A stretch of 64,000 bases of DNA from Pseudomonadota bacterium (GCA_018241525.1 JAFEDR010000010.1:372001-436000), one strand, 5' to 3'. Numbered from the stretch's first letter, positions 47,449 through 56,663 are shown. Numbers and translations: made by a program. The notes: generated by a model not told the origin, from the sequence alone.

Positions 47449-49161
47449 TCAGGCCGGCTCGAGGTGCTCGACCAGCAGCTGCGCGCGCTTGAGTCCCTGG
47501 TACTCGTTGACGTCGAGCCGGTAGACGAGCCGGACCTGGGCGCCGATGCGCGGCTGGTAGGCGTCCCGGCGCGCGAGCCAGCCGAAGGCCAGCGCCTCCT
47601 GCGGCGGCGCGCGCTTGCCCGCCCGCGCCCAGAGCTTGAGGTGACGCTCGCCCAGCACCCGCGACTCGACCACGTCGAACACCCCATCGAAGCACGGCTC
47701 CGGGAACGTCGCGCCCCACGGCCCGCCGGCGCGCAGCTGCTCCGCGGTCTCGAGCGTCAGCTCGGCCGGCGCGAGCTCGCCGTCCGTGTAGAGGCGCCCG
47801 TCGAGCAGCCCCGGCGTCGCGCGCCGCGCGACCTCGGCGGCGAACAGCGTGCCGAACTCGCGCAGCCGGGCGGCCTCGAGCGTCAGTCCGGCCGCCATCG
47901 CGTGCCCGCCGAAGCGCTCGACCAGGCCCGGCCGCAGGGTCGCGACCGCCTCGAGCGCGTCGCGCACGTGCACGCCCGGCACCGAGCGCGCCGAGCCGCG
48001 CGCGAGGCCGCCGTCGGCGGGCGCGAAGGCGATCACCGGGCGATGCACCTGCTCGCGCACCCGTGCCGCGACCAGGCCGACGACACCCGGGTGCCAGTCG
48101 GCATCGAACAGGCTGAGCCCGGCCGGCAGTCCCGCCCCGTCCGCCGCGAGCTCGAGCCGCGCGACGATGGCGAGCGCCTCGGCCTGCATCTGCGATTCGA
48201 TGGCGCGACGCTCGCGGTTCAGGCGGTCGAGCTCGCCGGCGAGTGCCGTGGCGCGCGCGCGATCATCGGTGAGCAGGCACTCGATGCCGATCGAAATGTC
48301 CTCGAGACGGCCGGCGGCGTTGAGGCGCGGACCAATGAAGAAGCCGAGGTCGGTGGTCCCTGCCGCCTCCAGCGTGCGACCGGCGACCGCGGCCAGCGCG
48401 CCGATGCCGGCGACGCAGCGACCGGCGCGGATGCGCTCGAGCCCGGCGCGCACCAGCACCCGGTTGTTGTGGTCGAGCGGTACGACGTCCGCGACCGTGC
48501 CGAGCGCGACCAGGTCGAGCAGCTCGGCGGTGTGCGCGGTGGGCAGGCCGAGGCGCCGGCCGAGCGCCAGCAGCACGTAGAAGGCGACCCCGACGCCGGC
48601 CAGCGCGCGGCTCGCGAAGCGCGCACCGGGCAGGTTCGGGTTCACGATCGCGGTCGCGGCCGGCAGCTCCCGGCCCGGCAGGTGGTGGTCGGTGATCAGC
48701 ACCTCGATGCCGCGGGCGCGGGCGGCGGCCACGCCCTCGAGGCTCGCGATGCCGTTGTCGACCGTGACGATCAGCGCCGGGTGCCGCTCGGCGGCGAGTG
48801 CGACGATCTCGGGCGTCAGCCCGTAGCCGAAGCGGAATCGGTCCGGCACCAGGTAGTCGACCGCGGCGTGGCCGAAGCGTCGCAGCGCCCGCACCATCAG
48901 CGCACTCGCCGTCGCGCCGTCGGCGTCGTAGTCGCCGACGATCAGGATCGGCGCCGCGCGCGACACGTGGCTCGCGAGCAGCTCGGCCGCCGCCTCGACG
49001 CCGTCGAGCGTGCCGACGGGCAGCAGGCGCTCGAGCCCGAGCTCGAGGTCGGCCCCGCTGCCGACGCCGCGCGCCGCGTACACGCGACGCAGCACCGGGT
49101 GCAGCCCGGCGGGCAGCTCCGCCGGCGGTACCTCGCGGCGCACGATCGGGCGGTGCGTCAT
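47449..49161 (-). CDS. recJ: Single-stranded-DNA exonuclease RecJ
   Basis: 5'-3' exonuclease in recombination and repair, 570 residues. DHH-family motifs: VGDYDADGATAS (motif I) and LITDHHLPG (motif III), with the C-terminal DHHA1 GGHAMAAGL and OB domain. The ATG at 49161 overlaps the rpfE-like gene stop (ATGA); the long upstream open frame is not coding. Followed by prfB. Confidence 0.96.
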   Translation of the reverse strand: MTHRPIVRREVPPAELPAGLHPVLRRVYAARGVGSGADLELGLERLLPVGTLDGVEAAAELLASHVSRAAPILIVGDYDADGATASALMVRALRRFGHAAVDYLVPDRFRFGYGLTPEIVALAAERHPALIVTVDNGIASLEGVAAARARGIEVLITDHHLPGRELPAATAIVNPNLPGARFASRALAGVGVAFYVLLALGRRLGLPTAHTAELLDLVALGTVADVVPLDHNNRVLVRAGLERIRAGRCVAGIGALAAVAGRTLEAAGTTDLGFFIGPRLNAAGRLEDISIGIECLLTDDRARATALAGELDRLNRERRAIESQMQAEALAIVARLELAADGAGLPAGLSLFDADWHPGVVGLVAARVREQVHRPVIAFAPADGGLARGSARSVPGVHVRDALEAVATLRPGLVERFGGHAMAAGLTLEAARLREFGTLFAAEVARRATPGLLDGRLYTDGELAPAELTLETAEQLRAGGPWGATFPEPCFDGVFDVVESRVLGERHLKLWARAGKRAPPQEALAFGWLARRDAYQPRIGAQVRLVYRLDVNEYQGLKRAQLLVEHLEPA

Positions 49162-50078
49162 CCGAGCAGCTCCCACCACGGCCGCGGGCGCCGCCACAGC
49201 CGCCAGCGCTGGCCGGGCCGCAGCACGAACTCGCGCCCGGCGGCGTGCACGCGCACGAGCGCGTGCCGCCCGCCGGCGAGCGCCGCGGCCAGCGGCTGGA
49301 ACCAGCGCTCGTCGGCCGCCTCGAACCCGCCGTCGGCGAGCAGCGCCGCGACGCTGCGCAGCTCGAGCCGCGGCGCGTCGGCGGCGGCGGGCGCCGCGAG
49401 CAGCGCCGCGAGCGGCGCATCGTCGCCGGCGAACGCCGGCGCCGCGCCGCCCCCCGCGACCGGCGTGACGCCCCCGCCCCAGAGCCAGAGCGCGTTCACG
49501 ACGCGGCCGTCCGCGGCGGCGAGCCCGGCCCCGTGCAGCCACATCTGCAGTTCCGTCATCAGCCGCTCGAGGCGGCCCGCGTCCGCGCCCCGCGGCCGGG
49601 CCACCGAGAGCTCGCGGCCGGCGACCGTGGCCGGATCCCGCGTCTCGACCGCGAGCGGGTCCGGCAAGCCGAGCACGAGGCCGCCGCCCGCCGTCTCCAG
49701 CACGGCCGTGGCGGCAGGCCAGTCCGCCTGGAACCGCGCGGCGAGCGCGGCGAGCGCGGCGGGCGCGAGCGTGAGTGGCCCGCGCGCATCGAAATGCACG
49801 CGCGTGAGCCCGGCCACGAGCTGCAGCGGCGAGGCGACGAACCACTGGCGGTCGAGGTCGAGCCCGCGTGCCGCGGCGAGCGCGCGCCCGAGCGGCAGGT
49901 CGCCCGGCGGCGGCTCGCGGCCGGCCCGCGTCAGCACCCAGCGCCGCCAGTCCGCGCTCGCCGGGATCCGGTCGGCGCGGGCGAGCAAGCGCTCGCCCAG
50001 CGGCAGGCGGGCGAGCCCGGCCCCGTCATCGGCGTCGGGCGCCGCGAGGTCGGTCAGGACGAGATGGAGTTCGGGCAT
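49158..50078 (-). CDS. RpfE-type / phosphoglycerate-mutase-like protein
   Basis: A 306-residue protein whose layout (ELHLVL start, a central ELQMWLH segment, an Ala-rich core and a Trp-rich C-terminus) and position directly upstream of recJ match Xanthomonas RpfE, a protein annotated as related to cofactor-independent phosphoglycerate mutases. Its function is unclear, and I do not see the full metal-binding set of those mutases. Coupled to recJ by ATGA. The rest of the rpf quorum-sensing genes are not in the window. Confidence 0.7.
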   Translation of the reverse strand: MPELHLVLTDLAAPDADDGAGLARLPLGERLLARADRIPASADWRRWVLTRAGREPPPGDLPLGRALAAARGLDLDRQWFVASPLQLVAGLTRVHFDARGPLTLAPAALAALAARFQADWPAATAVLETAGGGLVLGLPDPLAVETRDPATVAGRELSVARPRGADAGRLERLMTELQMWLHGAGLAAADGRVVNALWLWGGGVTPVAGGGAAPAFAGDDAPLAALLAAPAAADAPRLELRSVAALLADGGFEAADERWFQPLAAALAGGRHALVRVHAAGREFVLRPGQRWRLWRRPRPWWELLG

Positions 50079-50082
50079 CGAT

Positions 50083-50097
50083 CCGCTATCGTAGCGG
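50083..50097. promoter_or_regulatory. Dyad in the 20-bp gap of a divergent gene pair
   Basis: CCGCTA-TCG-TAGCGG, a perfect 6-bp inverted repeat filling most of the 20-bp space between the rpfE-like gene and the Mth938-like gene, one base before the latter's ATG. It could be an operator or a translation-affecting hairpin. Confidence 0.3.
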
Positions 50098-50098
50098 C

Positions 50099-50485
50099 AT
50101 GCTGCTCGCGGCCGATACCCATGCCCCTGCGCACCGCATCCTCGGCTATGCCGACGGCCGGCTGCGGCTGCGGGACCGCGAGCTCGACGCGAGCTGCCTC
50201 GTGACGGCGGCCGAGATCCTGCCGTGGCCGGTGGCGGAGGTCGCGGCGCTCACGGTCGAGGACTTCGCGCCGCTGTGGCCGCGCGGCATCGAGGTGGTGC
50301 TGCTCGCCACCGGTGCGCGCCAGCAGTGGCCGCCGCCGGAACTCCTCGCCGCGCTGGCCGCGCGCCGCGTCGGCCTCGAGGTCATGGACACGGGCGCCGC
50401 GAGCCGCACGTTCAACCTGCTGGCGGGCGACGGGCGCCCGGTGGCGCTCGCCGCGGTGCTCGGCCGGCACGCGAGCGCCCGCTAG
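50099..50485 (+). CDS. Mth938-like domain protein (DUF498)
   Basis: A 128-residue single-domain protein of the Mth938/NDUFAF3-like family. Landmarks are the GYADGRLRLRDRELDASCLVT N-terminal part, LLATGARQQWPP and the GLEVMDTGAASRTFNLLAGDGRPVAL end. Function in bacteria is unknown; the mitochondrial relative NDUFAF3 is a complex I assembly factor. It is divergent from rpfE/recJ and shares a CTAG at its stop with the convergent nlpD. Confidence 0.82.
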   Translation: MLLAADTHAPAHRILGYADGRLRLRDRELDASCLVTAAEILPWPVAEVAALTVEDFAPLWPRGIEVVLLATGARQQWPPPELLAALAARRVGLEVMDTGAASRTFNLLAGDGRPVALAAVLGRHASAR

Positions 50486-51186
50486 CCGCGCGGTGGCAGG
50501 CGACCGCGCGGGTCGACCGGCCGGCCGTTGAGGCGGATCTCGAAATACAGCATCGGCCGCCCGCCCGGGCCCTCGCCCATGGCCGCGATCGGCTGGCCCG
50601 AGCGCACGCTCTCGCCCTCGCGCACCGCGAGCTCGCGGTTGTAGCCGTACGCCGAGAGCCAGGACTCGTCGTGCTTGATGATCACGAGCTGCCCGTAGGG
50701 CCTCAGGCCCGCGCCCGTGTACACCACCCGCCCGGCCGCGGCCGCCCGCACGGGGCTGCCGAGCAGGCCCTCGATCTGCACGCCGACGCCGCCCGACGGC
50801 ATCGTCACGGAGCCGGCGATGCGTCCCTCGGCCGGCCACTCGAACCGCGGCGCGGGCGTCTCGGGCAGCGGCGATGCGCTCGCGCCGGCCGGCGCCGGCG
50901 CAGGCTTTTGCACGGCCACCGTCGCGGCGCCCGCCGCGGGCACGAGCACGAGCCGCTGGCCGACCGCGATGCGGTAGTCCGCGCCGATGCCGTTCCAGCG
51001 CGCCACGTCGTGGTAGTCGAGGCCGTGCCGCCAGCTGATTGCGTAGAGGGTATCGCCGGGCTGGACGACGTAGCTCGCGGGCACCGGCCGGCGCGGCTGG
51101 CCGCCGCAGGCCGCGAGCAGGCAGGCGAGCCCGAGTCCGACGAGGACGGCCCGCCCGCGCTGCGCGGCGACGTCCCGCCCGGTCAC
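50482..51186 (-). CDS. nlpD: NlpD-like lipoprotein with LysM and degenerate LytM
   Basis: Activator of periplasmic amidases in cell separation. The 234 residues have a lipoprotein signal with lipobox Cys27 (LLAAC), a LysM domain at about 39-83 (YVVQPGDTLYAISWRHGL) and a C-terminal LytM/M23 domain. The M23 metal ligands are missing: the usual GxD reads VQIEG, and the HxH reads AYGYN, while the final FEIR is kept. This is the expected state of NlpD/EnvC activators. It follows pcm by 8 bp. In most gammaproteobacteria rpoS follows nlpD; it does not here. Confidence 0.9.
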   Translation of the reverse strand: MTGRDVAAQRGRAVLVGLGLACLLAACGGQPRRPVPASYVVQPGDTLYAISWRHGLDYHDVARWNGIGADYRIAVGQRLVLVPAAGAATVAVQKPAPAPAGASASPLPETPAPRFEWPAEGRIAGSVTMPSGGVGVQIEGLLGSPVRAAAAGRVVYTGAGLRPYGQLVIIKHDESWLSAYGYNRELAVREGESVRSGQPIAAMGEGPGGRPMLYFEIRLNGRPVDPRGRLPPRG

Positions 51187-51194
51187 GGCGCTCC

Positions 51195-51863
51195 TCAGGC
51201 GGTGCCGGCGACGAGCGGCACGAAGCTGACGGGGCCGAGCTTGTCGCGGATGAAGTGGTCGTCGCGGCGCACGATCCGCAGCAGCTCCTGCGCACCCTCC
51301 GGGCCGACCGGCAGCACCAGCCGCCCGCCCTTCGGCGACAGCTGGGCGAGCAGCGCCTGCGGCACCGCGAGCGGCGCCGCGGCACAGAGGATGCCGTCGT
51401 AGGGCGCGTGCGACTTCCAGCCCTGCATGCCATCACCGTGGCGGTAGCGGACGTTCTTGATGCCGAGCTCCTTGAGCCGCACCTTGGCGCGGTCGAGCAG
51501 CGGCTTGACGCGCTCCACCGTCGACAGGCGCGTCACCAGCGGCGCGAGCACCGCGGTCTGGTAGCCGCAGCCGGTGCCGATCTCGAGCACGTTGTGCAGC
51601 GGCCCGCCGAGCAGCAGCGCCTCGGTCATGCGCGCGACGATGTACGGCTGCGAGATGGTCTGGCCGAAGCCGATCGGCAGCGCCGTGTCCTCGTAGGCGC
51701 GGCTCGACAGGGCCTCGTCGACGAACACGTGCCGTGGCAGGTTGCGGATCCGGTCGAGCACGGCGAGGTTTGCGAGCCCCTGCTCGCGCAGCCGCTGCAC
51801 GAGCCGCTCGCGGGTGCGCTGCGAGGTCATGCCGATGCCGGCGTTGTGCCGCGTGTCGGTCAC
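51195..51863 (-). CDS. pcm: Protein-L-isoaspartate O-methyltransferase
   Basis: Repairs isoaspartyl residues in damaged proteins using SAM. The 222 residues contain the SAM site [16 protein letters not shown] and the [10 protein letters not shown] substrate loop. It starts with GTG overlapping the surE stop (GTGA). The surE-pcm-nlpD order is the standard gammaproteobacterial one. Confidence 0.96.
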   Translation of the reverse strand: MTDTRHNAGIGMTSQRTRERLVQRLREQGLANLAVLDRIRNLPRHVFVDEALSSRAYEDTALPIGFGQTISQPYIVARMTEALLLGGPLHNVLEIGTGCGYQTAVLAPLVTRLSTVERVKPLLDRAKVRLKELGIKNVRYRHGDGMQGWKSHAPYDGILCAAAPLAVPQALLAQLSPKGGRLVLPVGPEGAQELLRIVRRDDHFIRDKLGPVSFVPLVAGTA

Positions 51864-52612
51864 AGTGCGCGCCTCAGCCAGTCGTCGAGGCCGGCGAGCG
51901 CCTGGTGGCGCGTCAGGTCGATCTGCAGCGGCGTGATCGAGGCGTAGCCGTGCTCGACCGCGTGGAAGTCGGTGCCGGGGCCGGCATCCTGGCCACCGCC
52001 CGGGGCACCGATCCAGTACATCGGCCGGCCGCGCGGGTCGACGGCCCGGACGACGCGCTCGGAGCGATGCCGGACGCCGAGGCGGGTCGCGGCGAGCCCG
52101 CGCAGCGCCTCGTACGGCACGTCCGGCACGTTGACGTTGAAGAGCGTGGCCGGCGGCAGCGGCTCCCGGCCGAGCCGCTCGACGAGCTCGCGGGCGACGC
52201 GCGCACCGGTCGCGAAGTGGCGGCCGCTGCCCTTGCCGACCAGCGACACGGCGATGCTCGGCAGGCCCAGGAAGCGGCCCTCCATCGCGGCGGCGACCGT
52301 CCCGGAGTACAGCACGTCGTCGCCCAGGTTCGCGCCGTCGTTGACGCCCGAGACGACGAGCTGCTGCTCCTCGGCGAGCAGCCCCGAGATCGCCAGGTGG
52401 ACGCAGTCGGTGGGTGTGCCGTTGATCGCGTACCAGCGCTCCTCGGTCTCGACCACGCGCAGCGGCGCATCGAGGGTCAGCGAGTTGGAGGCGCCGGAGC
52501 GGTTGCGGTCGGGAGCGACGACCGTGAGCGTGCCGAGCCCGGCGAGTGCCTCGGCCAGCGCCTTGAGCCCTTCGGCTCGCCAGCCGTCGTCGTTGCTGAG
52601 CAGAATGTTCAT
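51860..52612 (-). CDS. surE: 5'/3'-nucleotidase SurE
   Basis: Stationary-phase survival nucleotidase and exopolyphosphatase. The 250 residues begin [10 protein letters not shown] with metal-binding Asp8-Asp9 and include [25 protein letters not shown]. The ATG at 52612 matches the family start. It is separated from truD by the isomerase and smr genes, unlike E. coli where surE overlaps truD. Confidence 0.96.
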   Translation of the reverse strand: MNILLSNDDGWRAEGLKALAEALAGLGTLTVVAPDRNRSGASNSLTLDAPLRVVETEERWYAINGTPTDCVHLAISGLLAEEQQLVVSGVNDGANLGDDVLYSGTVAAAMEGRFLGLPSIAVSLVGKGSGRHFATGARVARELVERLGREPLPPATLFNVNVPDVPYEALRGLAATRLGVRHRSERVVRAVDPRGRPMYWIGAPGGGQDAGPGTDFHAVEHGYASITPLQIDLTRHQALAGLDDWLRRAL

Positions 52613-52627
52613 GAAGTGAAGCGCGTT

Positions 52628-52635
52628 ACTATACT
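52628..52635. promoter_or_regulatory. Overlapping divergent -10 boxes (surE / smr)
   Basis: ACTATACT in the 55-bp surE-smr gap gives TATACT on the plus strand (52630-52635) and TATAGT on the minus strand (52633-52628). Neither has a strong -35. Likely a bidirectional promoter. Confidence 0.4.
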
Positions 52636-52667
52636 GGAAGCCTGCGCGCCGATGGATAGCGCCGACG

Positions 52668-53213
52668 ATGCCGCGCCCACCCGATGACGATCCCGTGAAC
52701 GACGACGCCGCGTTCCGCGCCGCGGTCGGCGACGTCAAGCCGCTGCCGCCGCAGGCGAGCGCGCCGCGCGCGCCCCGGCCACGCCCGCGCGCGCGCTTCC
52801 GGCGGGCCGACGAGCGCGCCGTGCTCGAGGAGAGTCTCGCGCTCGGTCCCGGCGAGTGGCTCGTCGAGACGGGCGACGAACTGCTGTTCCGGCGCGCGCA
52901 CCTGTCGGCGCGCCTGCTCGAGCGGCTGCGGCGCGGCGAGTTCGCGGTCGAGGACGAGATCGACCTGCACGGCCTGACCGCCGTCGAGGCGCGCGCGGCG
53001 CTGCGGGAGTTCCTCACCGAGGCGCTCGGCCGCCGCCTCGCGTGCGTGCGCGTCGTGCACGGCAAGGGACTGCGCTCCGGACCCCGCGGGCCGGTCCTCA
53101 AGCACGCCGTCAACGTCTGGCTGCGCAAGGTCGAGGCGGTGCTCGCCTTCGCGTCGGCGCCGGGCCGCGATGGCGGCACGGGCGCGGTCTACGTGCTGCT
53201 GGCGCGTCGCTGA
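52668..53213 (+). CDS. Smr-domain protein (SmrB-like)
   Basis: A 181-residue protein with a basic, Pro/Arg-rich N-terminus and a C-terminal Smr domain: [13 protein letters not shown] and [10 protein letters not shown]. SmrB in E. coli is an endonuclease that cleaves mRNA between collided ribosomes, and the length fits that subgroup. The ATG at 52668 is used; a GTG at 52695 is an alternative. It is divergent from surE. Confidence 0.88.
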   Translation: MPRPPDDDPVNDDAAFRAAVGDVKPLPPQASAPRAPRPRPRARFRRADERAVLEESLALGPGEWLVETGDELLFRRAHLSARLLERLRRGEFAVEDEIDLHGLTAVEARAALREFLTEALGRRLACVRVVHGKGLRSGPRGPVLKHAVNVWLRKVEAVLAFASAPGRDGGTGAVYVLLARR

Positions 53214-53233
53214 CGGCCGTCCGCCGCGTGCCC

Positions 53234-53254
53234 GGGCCGGCCGGCCGGCGGCCC
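53234..53254. terminator. GC hairpin between smr and isomerase genes
   Basis: GGGCCG (53234-53239) and CGGCCC (53249-53254) with a GC-rich 9-nt loop in the 82-bp gap between convergent genes. No U-tract; possible bidirectional 3' end. Confidence 0.3.
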
Positions 53255-53295
53255 ACCCGCGCGGCGGCGCGCGTCCCCGCCGCCGCCCCGCGCCG

Positions 53296-54048
53296 TCACT
53301 TCTTGCCGAGCTTCGCGACCAGCCCCGCGAGCGAGGCGCGGGTCTCCGGCCCGAGCCAGGCCTCGATCATCGTGTCGACGTGCGGCCCGCGCGCCTCGGC
53401 CATGATCGCGACCAGCTCGGCACGCACCATCGCGCGGGTCGCGGCGTAGGCGACCGGCGGCAGCGCCAGCATCCGCTCGAGCCAACCGCGCGCCCGCGCG
53501 ACGACCTCGCTGCCCTCGGCCAGCTCGTCGACGAACCCGGCCGCGAGCGCCTGCTCCGGTGTCAGCAGCGCGCCCTGCGGCAGCAGCTCGTTCGCGAGCC
53601 GCGCGCCGATGGCGCGCTTCAGCACCGCATAGATCACCGGCCCCGGCAGCAGGCCGACCTGGACCTCGTTGAGCCCGATGCGGAAGTCGCCGCGGGCCAT
53701 GATCCGGTGGTCGCAGTAGAGCGCGAGTACCGCGCCGCCGGCGGGGCTGTGGCCGTTGATCGCCGCCACGAGCGGCACGCGCGACTCCGCGAGCGTGGTC
53801 AGCGTCGCGAAGAAGGTCTTGAGGAACGCCCGCAGGCCCGCGCCGTCGAGCCCGGCGAGCATCTGCACGTCGAGCCCGGCCGAGAACAGCTTGCCGGCAC
53901 CCGTCAGCACGATGCCGCGCGCGCCGTCGGCCGGCGCGCGGGCGACGGCGGCGCCGAGCGCCTCGAGCAGCTCGGCGTTGAGCGCGTTGACCGGCGGCCT
54001 CGCCAGCGTCAGCGTGCGGATCGCGCCCTGGTCGGTCGTTTCAATCAT
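53296..54048 (-). CDS. Enoyl-CoA hydratase/isomerase family protein
   Basis: A 250-residue crotonase-fold enzyme. Oxyanion-hole segments: KLFSAGLDVQML near 54-65 and INGHSPAGGAVLAL near 96-109; the GLNEVQVGLLPGP block carries the likely catalytic Glu. The pattern is closest to delta3-delta2-enoyl-CoA isomerases used in unsaturated fatty acid beta-oxidation, but hydratase activity cannot be excluded. The start is ATG 54048 (GTG 54051 possible); it overlaps the truD end by 8 bp. It interrupts the usual truD-surE junction. Confidence 0.88.
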   Translation of the reverse strand: MIETTDQGAIRTLTLARPPVNALNAELLEALGAAVARAPADGARGIVLTGAGKLFSAGLDVQMLAGLDGAGLRAFLKTFFATLTTLAESRVPLVAAINGHSPAGGAVLALYCDHRIMARGDFRIGLNEVQVGLLPGPVIYAVLKRAIGARLANELLPQGALLTPEQALAAGFVDELAEGSEVVARARGWLERMLALPPVAYAATRAMVRAELVAIMAEARGPHVDTMIEAWLGPETRASLAGLVAKLGKK

Positions 54049-55108
54049 CACTGTGCTCCGGCGCGAGGTCGGGGGTATCGACGAGCTCCCGCACCACGGC
54101 GGTCGCGTACGCGCCGGGCGGCAGCCGGAACGCGAGCCGTAGCGTGCCGGGTTCGAGGTCGGCGCGAAAGCCCTCGGCCAGCACCCGCAGCGGCCGGCGG
54201 GCGGCCTCGAGCCCGGCCGCGGCGAGGGCTTCGCCGAGGGACGCCTCCGCCGCGAGCGCGGCCGCCTCGGCCGCGCCGGCCGCCGCGGACGGCGCCGGGC
54301 CGCGACCGGCGAGCGGGCCGGTCGGGTGGATGTCGTGGCGCGCGAGGCGCTCCTCGAGCGTCGCGTCGATCTCGCCGGCCGCGAACCAGCTCTGCCGGCC
54401 GGCCAGGTTCACGAGCTCGCCGGCCAGCAGCCGGTCCCAGCTGCCGGCCCGTACCCGCGCGGCGAGCACCGTGTTGAAGAGCAGCGAGCGCGCCGCGGAG
54501 AGCACGAACGCACGCGGCTCGCGGCCGCGCGGCAGCGGCCCGCCGGCCTGCCAGCGCTCGATGGCCTCGAGGTTGCTGCCGTCCCGCCCGAAGCGCTGGG
54601 TGCCGAAGTAGTTGGGCACACCGCGCGCCGCGACCGCCGCCAGCCGCTCGCCGAGCCGCGGCGCGTCGACCTCGACCTCCCGCAGCAGGATCTCGAAGGC
54701 ATTGCCGGCGAGGGCGCCGCGGCGCAGCTTGCGCGAGTGCGGCTCGGCCGAGAGCACCGCGAAGCCGTCACCGGCCTGCCCGGCCAGCGTCTCGCCGGCG
54801 CGCGGCGCCGGCACCGTGAAGTACTGCGTGGCAATCGCGTGGCGGTCCTTGAGCCCGGCGAAGCCGACGTCGCGCGGCGCGCAGCCGGCGAGCCGCGCGA
54901 GCTCGCGCACGACCGCGAGCGTGTCGCGACCGCGCTTCTCGACCCGCAGCAGCCGGTGCGCACCGCCGCCGTCCGCGACGAAGCCGAGCCGCTCCTCCAC
55001 GCGGAAGTCCTCGGCGGCGGCCTTGAGCCGCGCGCGTCCGGCCGGCCCGCCGTGGGCGCGCGGCGGCTCGAGGGCCGCGGCGCGCCGCGCCGCGGCGGTC
55101 GCGCTCAA
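54041..55108 (-). CDS. truD: tRNA pseudouridine-13 synthase TruD
   Basis: Modifies U13 of tRNA-Glu. The 355 residues contain [17 protein letters not shown] with the catalytic Asp, and the [21 protein letters not shown] block. It starts with TTG at 55108, overlapping the ispF stop (TTGA); no better start exists before the conserved [13 protein letters not shown] segment. An Ala-rich insertion near 265-300 is longer than in E. coli. Confidence 0.93.
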   Translation of the reverse strand: MSATAAARRAAALEPPRAHGGPAGRARLKAAAEDFRVEERLGFVADGGGAHRLLRVEKRGRDTLAVVRELARLAGCAPRDVGFAGLKDRHAIATQYFTVPAPRAGETLAGQAGDGFAVLSAEPHSRKLRRGALAGNAFEILLREVEVDAPRLGERLAAVAARGVPNYFGTQRFGRDGSNLEAIERWQAGGPLPRGREPRAFVLSAARSLLFNTVLAARVRAGSWDRLLAGELVNLAGRQSWFAAGEIDATLEERLARHDIHPTGPLAGRGPAPSAAAGAAEAAALAAEASLGEALAAAGLEAARRPLRVLAEGFRADLEPGTLRLAFRLPPGAYATAVVRELVDTPDLAPEHSDD

Positions 55109-56283
55109 GGCAGGCGCTCGAGCAGCACCGCGGCCTCGGCGGCGAGTCCCTCGCCGCGACCGAGGAAGCCGAGGCGCTCGGTGGTCGTCGCCTTCAGGTT
55201 CACGCGGCCGGGCTCGAGGCCGAGCTCGGCGGCGAGTCGCGCGCGGATCGCCTCGCGGTGCGGCGCGAGCCGCGGCGCCTCGCCGATCAGCGTCAGGTCC
55301 GCGTTGACGAGCCGCAAGCCCGCCGCCCGCACCCGCGCGAGCACCTCGCGCAGCAGGACGATGCTCGAAGCGCCGCGGTACGCTGGGTCCGAGTCCGGGA
55401 AGTGCTGGCCGATGTCGCCGAGCCCGGCCGCGCCGAGCAGCGCGTCGCAGAGCGCGTGCAGCAGCACGTCGCCGTCGGAATGCGCGACGAGGCCGCGGCC
55501 GTGCGCGATGCGCTCGCCGCCGAGCCAGACGTGATCGCCGGGCCCGAAGGCGTGCACGTCGATGCCGAAGCCGATGCGCGGCTCTGCCATGCGTTCCCCT
55601 CCCCCGAGCGAGCGGCGCGCGAGCTCGAGGTCGCCCGGCTCCGTGATCTTGAGATTGGCCGGTGAACCCGGCACCAGCAGCGGTCGCCCGCCGCCCGCCT
55701 CGATCGCGCTCGCCTCGTCGGTGGCGCCGGGTGCGGCGGCGAGCGCCGCCTGCAGCCGGGCAAGGCGCGCCGCCTGCGGGGTCTGCGCGCGCCACAGGCC
55801 CTCGCGCGCGACCGTCGCGGCCACGCGGCCCTCGGCATCCTGGCGCTTGACGGTCTCGGCCACGCGCACCGCAAGCAGCGCGCCGTCGGGCGCCGCGGGC
55901 AGCGCCGCGAGCAGCCGGTCGAGGTCGCCGGCCGGCAGGCACGGCCGCGCCGCGTCGTGGACGAGCACCCACGGGTCCTCGCCGGCTGCGCGGACGGCGA
56001 TCGCCGCGAGACCGGCCGCCACCGAGTCGCGCCGTGCCGCGCCGCCCGCGACCGCGTGCACGCGCGCGTCGCGGGCGACGGCCAGGGTCGCGAAGGTGGC
56101 ATCGTCCACGGCCAGCGCCACGACGATGCCGCGGCAGCGCGGGTCGGCCAGGAACGGCGCAAGCGCGTGCTCGAGCACGGTGCGCCCGGCGAGCTCGCGG
56201 TACTGCTTCGGCCCGCCGTCGCCGCCAAAGCGCAGGCCGCGCCCGGCGGCGGGCACCACGAGCCAGTAGTCGGGACGCTGCAC
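55105..56283 (-). CDS. ispDF: Fused IspD-IspF isoprenoid enzyme
   Basis: One ORF of 392 residues covers two steps of the MEP pathway. Residues 1-231 are IspD (MEP cytidylyltransferase): [15 protein letters not shown] and VLVHDAARP. Residues 232-392 are IspF (2-C-methyl-erythritol 2,4-cyclodiphosphate synthase): zinc ligands Asp242, His244 and His276, with [20 protein letters not shown] and [15 protein letters not shown]. No stop separates the two. However, a strong ribosome binding site and an ATG (55590) lie exactly at the IspF start, so IspF may also be made alone. In most gammaproteobacteria the genes are separate but adjacent. Confidence 0.93.
   Translation of the reverse strand: MQRPDYWLVVPAAGRGLRFGGDGGPKQYRELAGRTVLEHALAPFLADPRCRGIVVALAVDDATFATLAVARDARVHAVAGGAARRDSVAAGLAAIAVRAAGEDPWVLVHDAARPCLPAGDLDRLLAALPAAPDGALLAVRVAETVKRQDAEGRVAATVAREGLWRAQTPQAARLARLQAALAAAPGATDEASAIEAGGGRPLLVPGSPANLKITEPGDLELARRSLGGGERMAEPRIGFGIDVHAFGPGDHVWLGGERIAHGRGLVAHSDGDVLLHALCDALLGAAGLGDIGQHFPDSDPAYRGASSIVLLREVLARVRAAGLRLVNADLTLIGEAPRLAPHREAIRARLAAELGLEPGRVNLKATTTERLGFLGRGEGLAAEAAVLLERLP
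55588..55605 (-). promoter_or_regulatory. Internal RBS and ATG for IspF
   Basis: Minus strand GGGGGAGGGG (55605-55596), then AACGC, then ATG (55590-55588). The GGAGGGG core has ideal spacing, and the ATG is the expected first codon of a normal 161-residue IspF. Confidence 0.7.
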
Positions 56284-56303
56284 CGGGAACGCGCCGCGGC
56301 GCG

Positions 56304-56663
56304 TCAGCGGGAGGTGCGCTGCACGAGCGGCCGTTCGACGCGCGTGGCAGGCTCGGCCGGCGGGGTCGGCACGGTCGGCGGCGCGCGGTTGTCGCCGTCG
56401 ACGACCTGGAAGAAGGTCTCGTTCGCGCCGACCATGCCGAGGTCGTTGCGCGCGCGCTCTTCGAGCGCCGCGAGGCCTTCCTTCAGGTCCTTGACCTCGG
56501 CTGCGAGCTGGCCGTTGCGGCGCACCAGCGTCGCGTTCTCGGCGGACTGTGCCGCGACGCTGCGCCGCAGGCCCATCACGGCGCGCGCGCCGTCGTCGGA
56601 GATCCAGAGCCGGTACTGGAGCGCGGCCAGGACGAGCAGCAGCACGACGGCGAAGACCCTCAT
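56304..56663 (-). CDS. ftsB: Cell division protein FtsB
   Basis: Bitopic divisome protein of the FtsQLB complex. The 119 residues have an N-terminal membrane helix (about 3-20), a periplasmic coiled coil (about 28-75) and the family signature [20 protein letters not shown]. The C-terminal tail is Pro-rich. It sits upstream of ispD as in E. coli. The 53-bp gap to eno contains a perfect 12-bp palindrome, ATGGCGCGCCAT (56685-56696). Confidence 0.93.
   Translation of the reverse strand: MRVFAVVLLLVLAALQYRLWISDDGARAVMGLRRSVAAQSAENATLVRRNGQLAAEVKDLKEGLAALEERARNDLGMVGANETFFQVVDGDNRAPPTVPTPPAEPATRVERPLVQRTSR

Noticed and set aside
50482..51186. Active M23 endopeptidase
   Set aside because: The zinc ligands of M23 peptidases are missing in the LytM domain, so it is called an amidase activator of the NlpD type.
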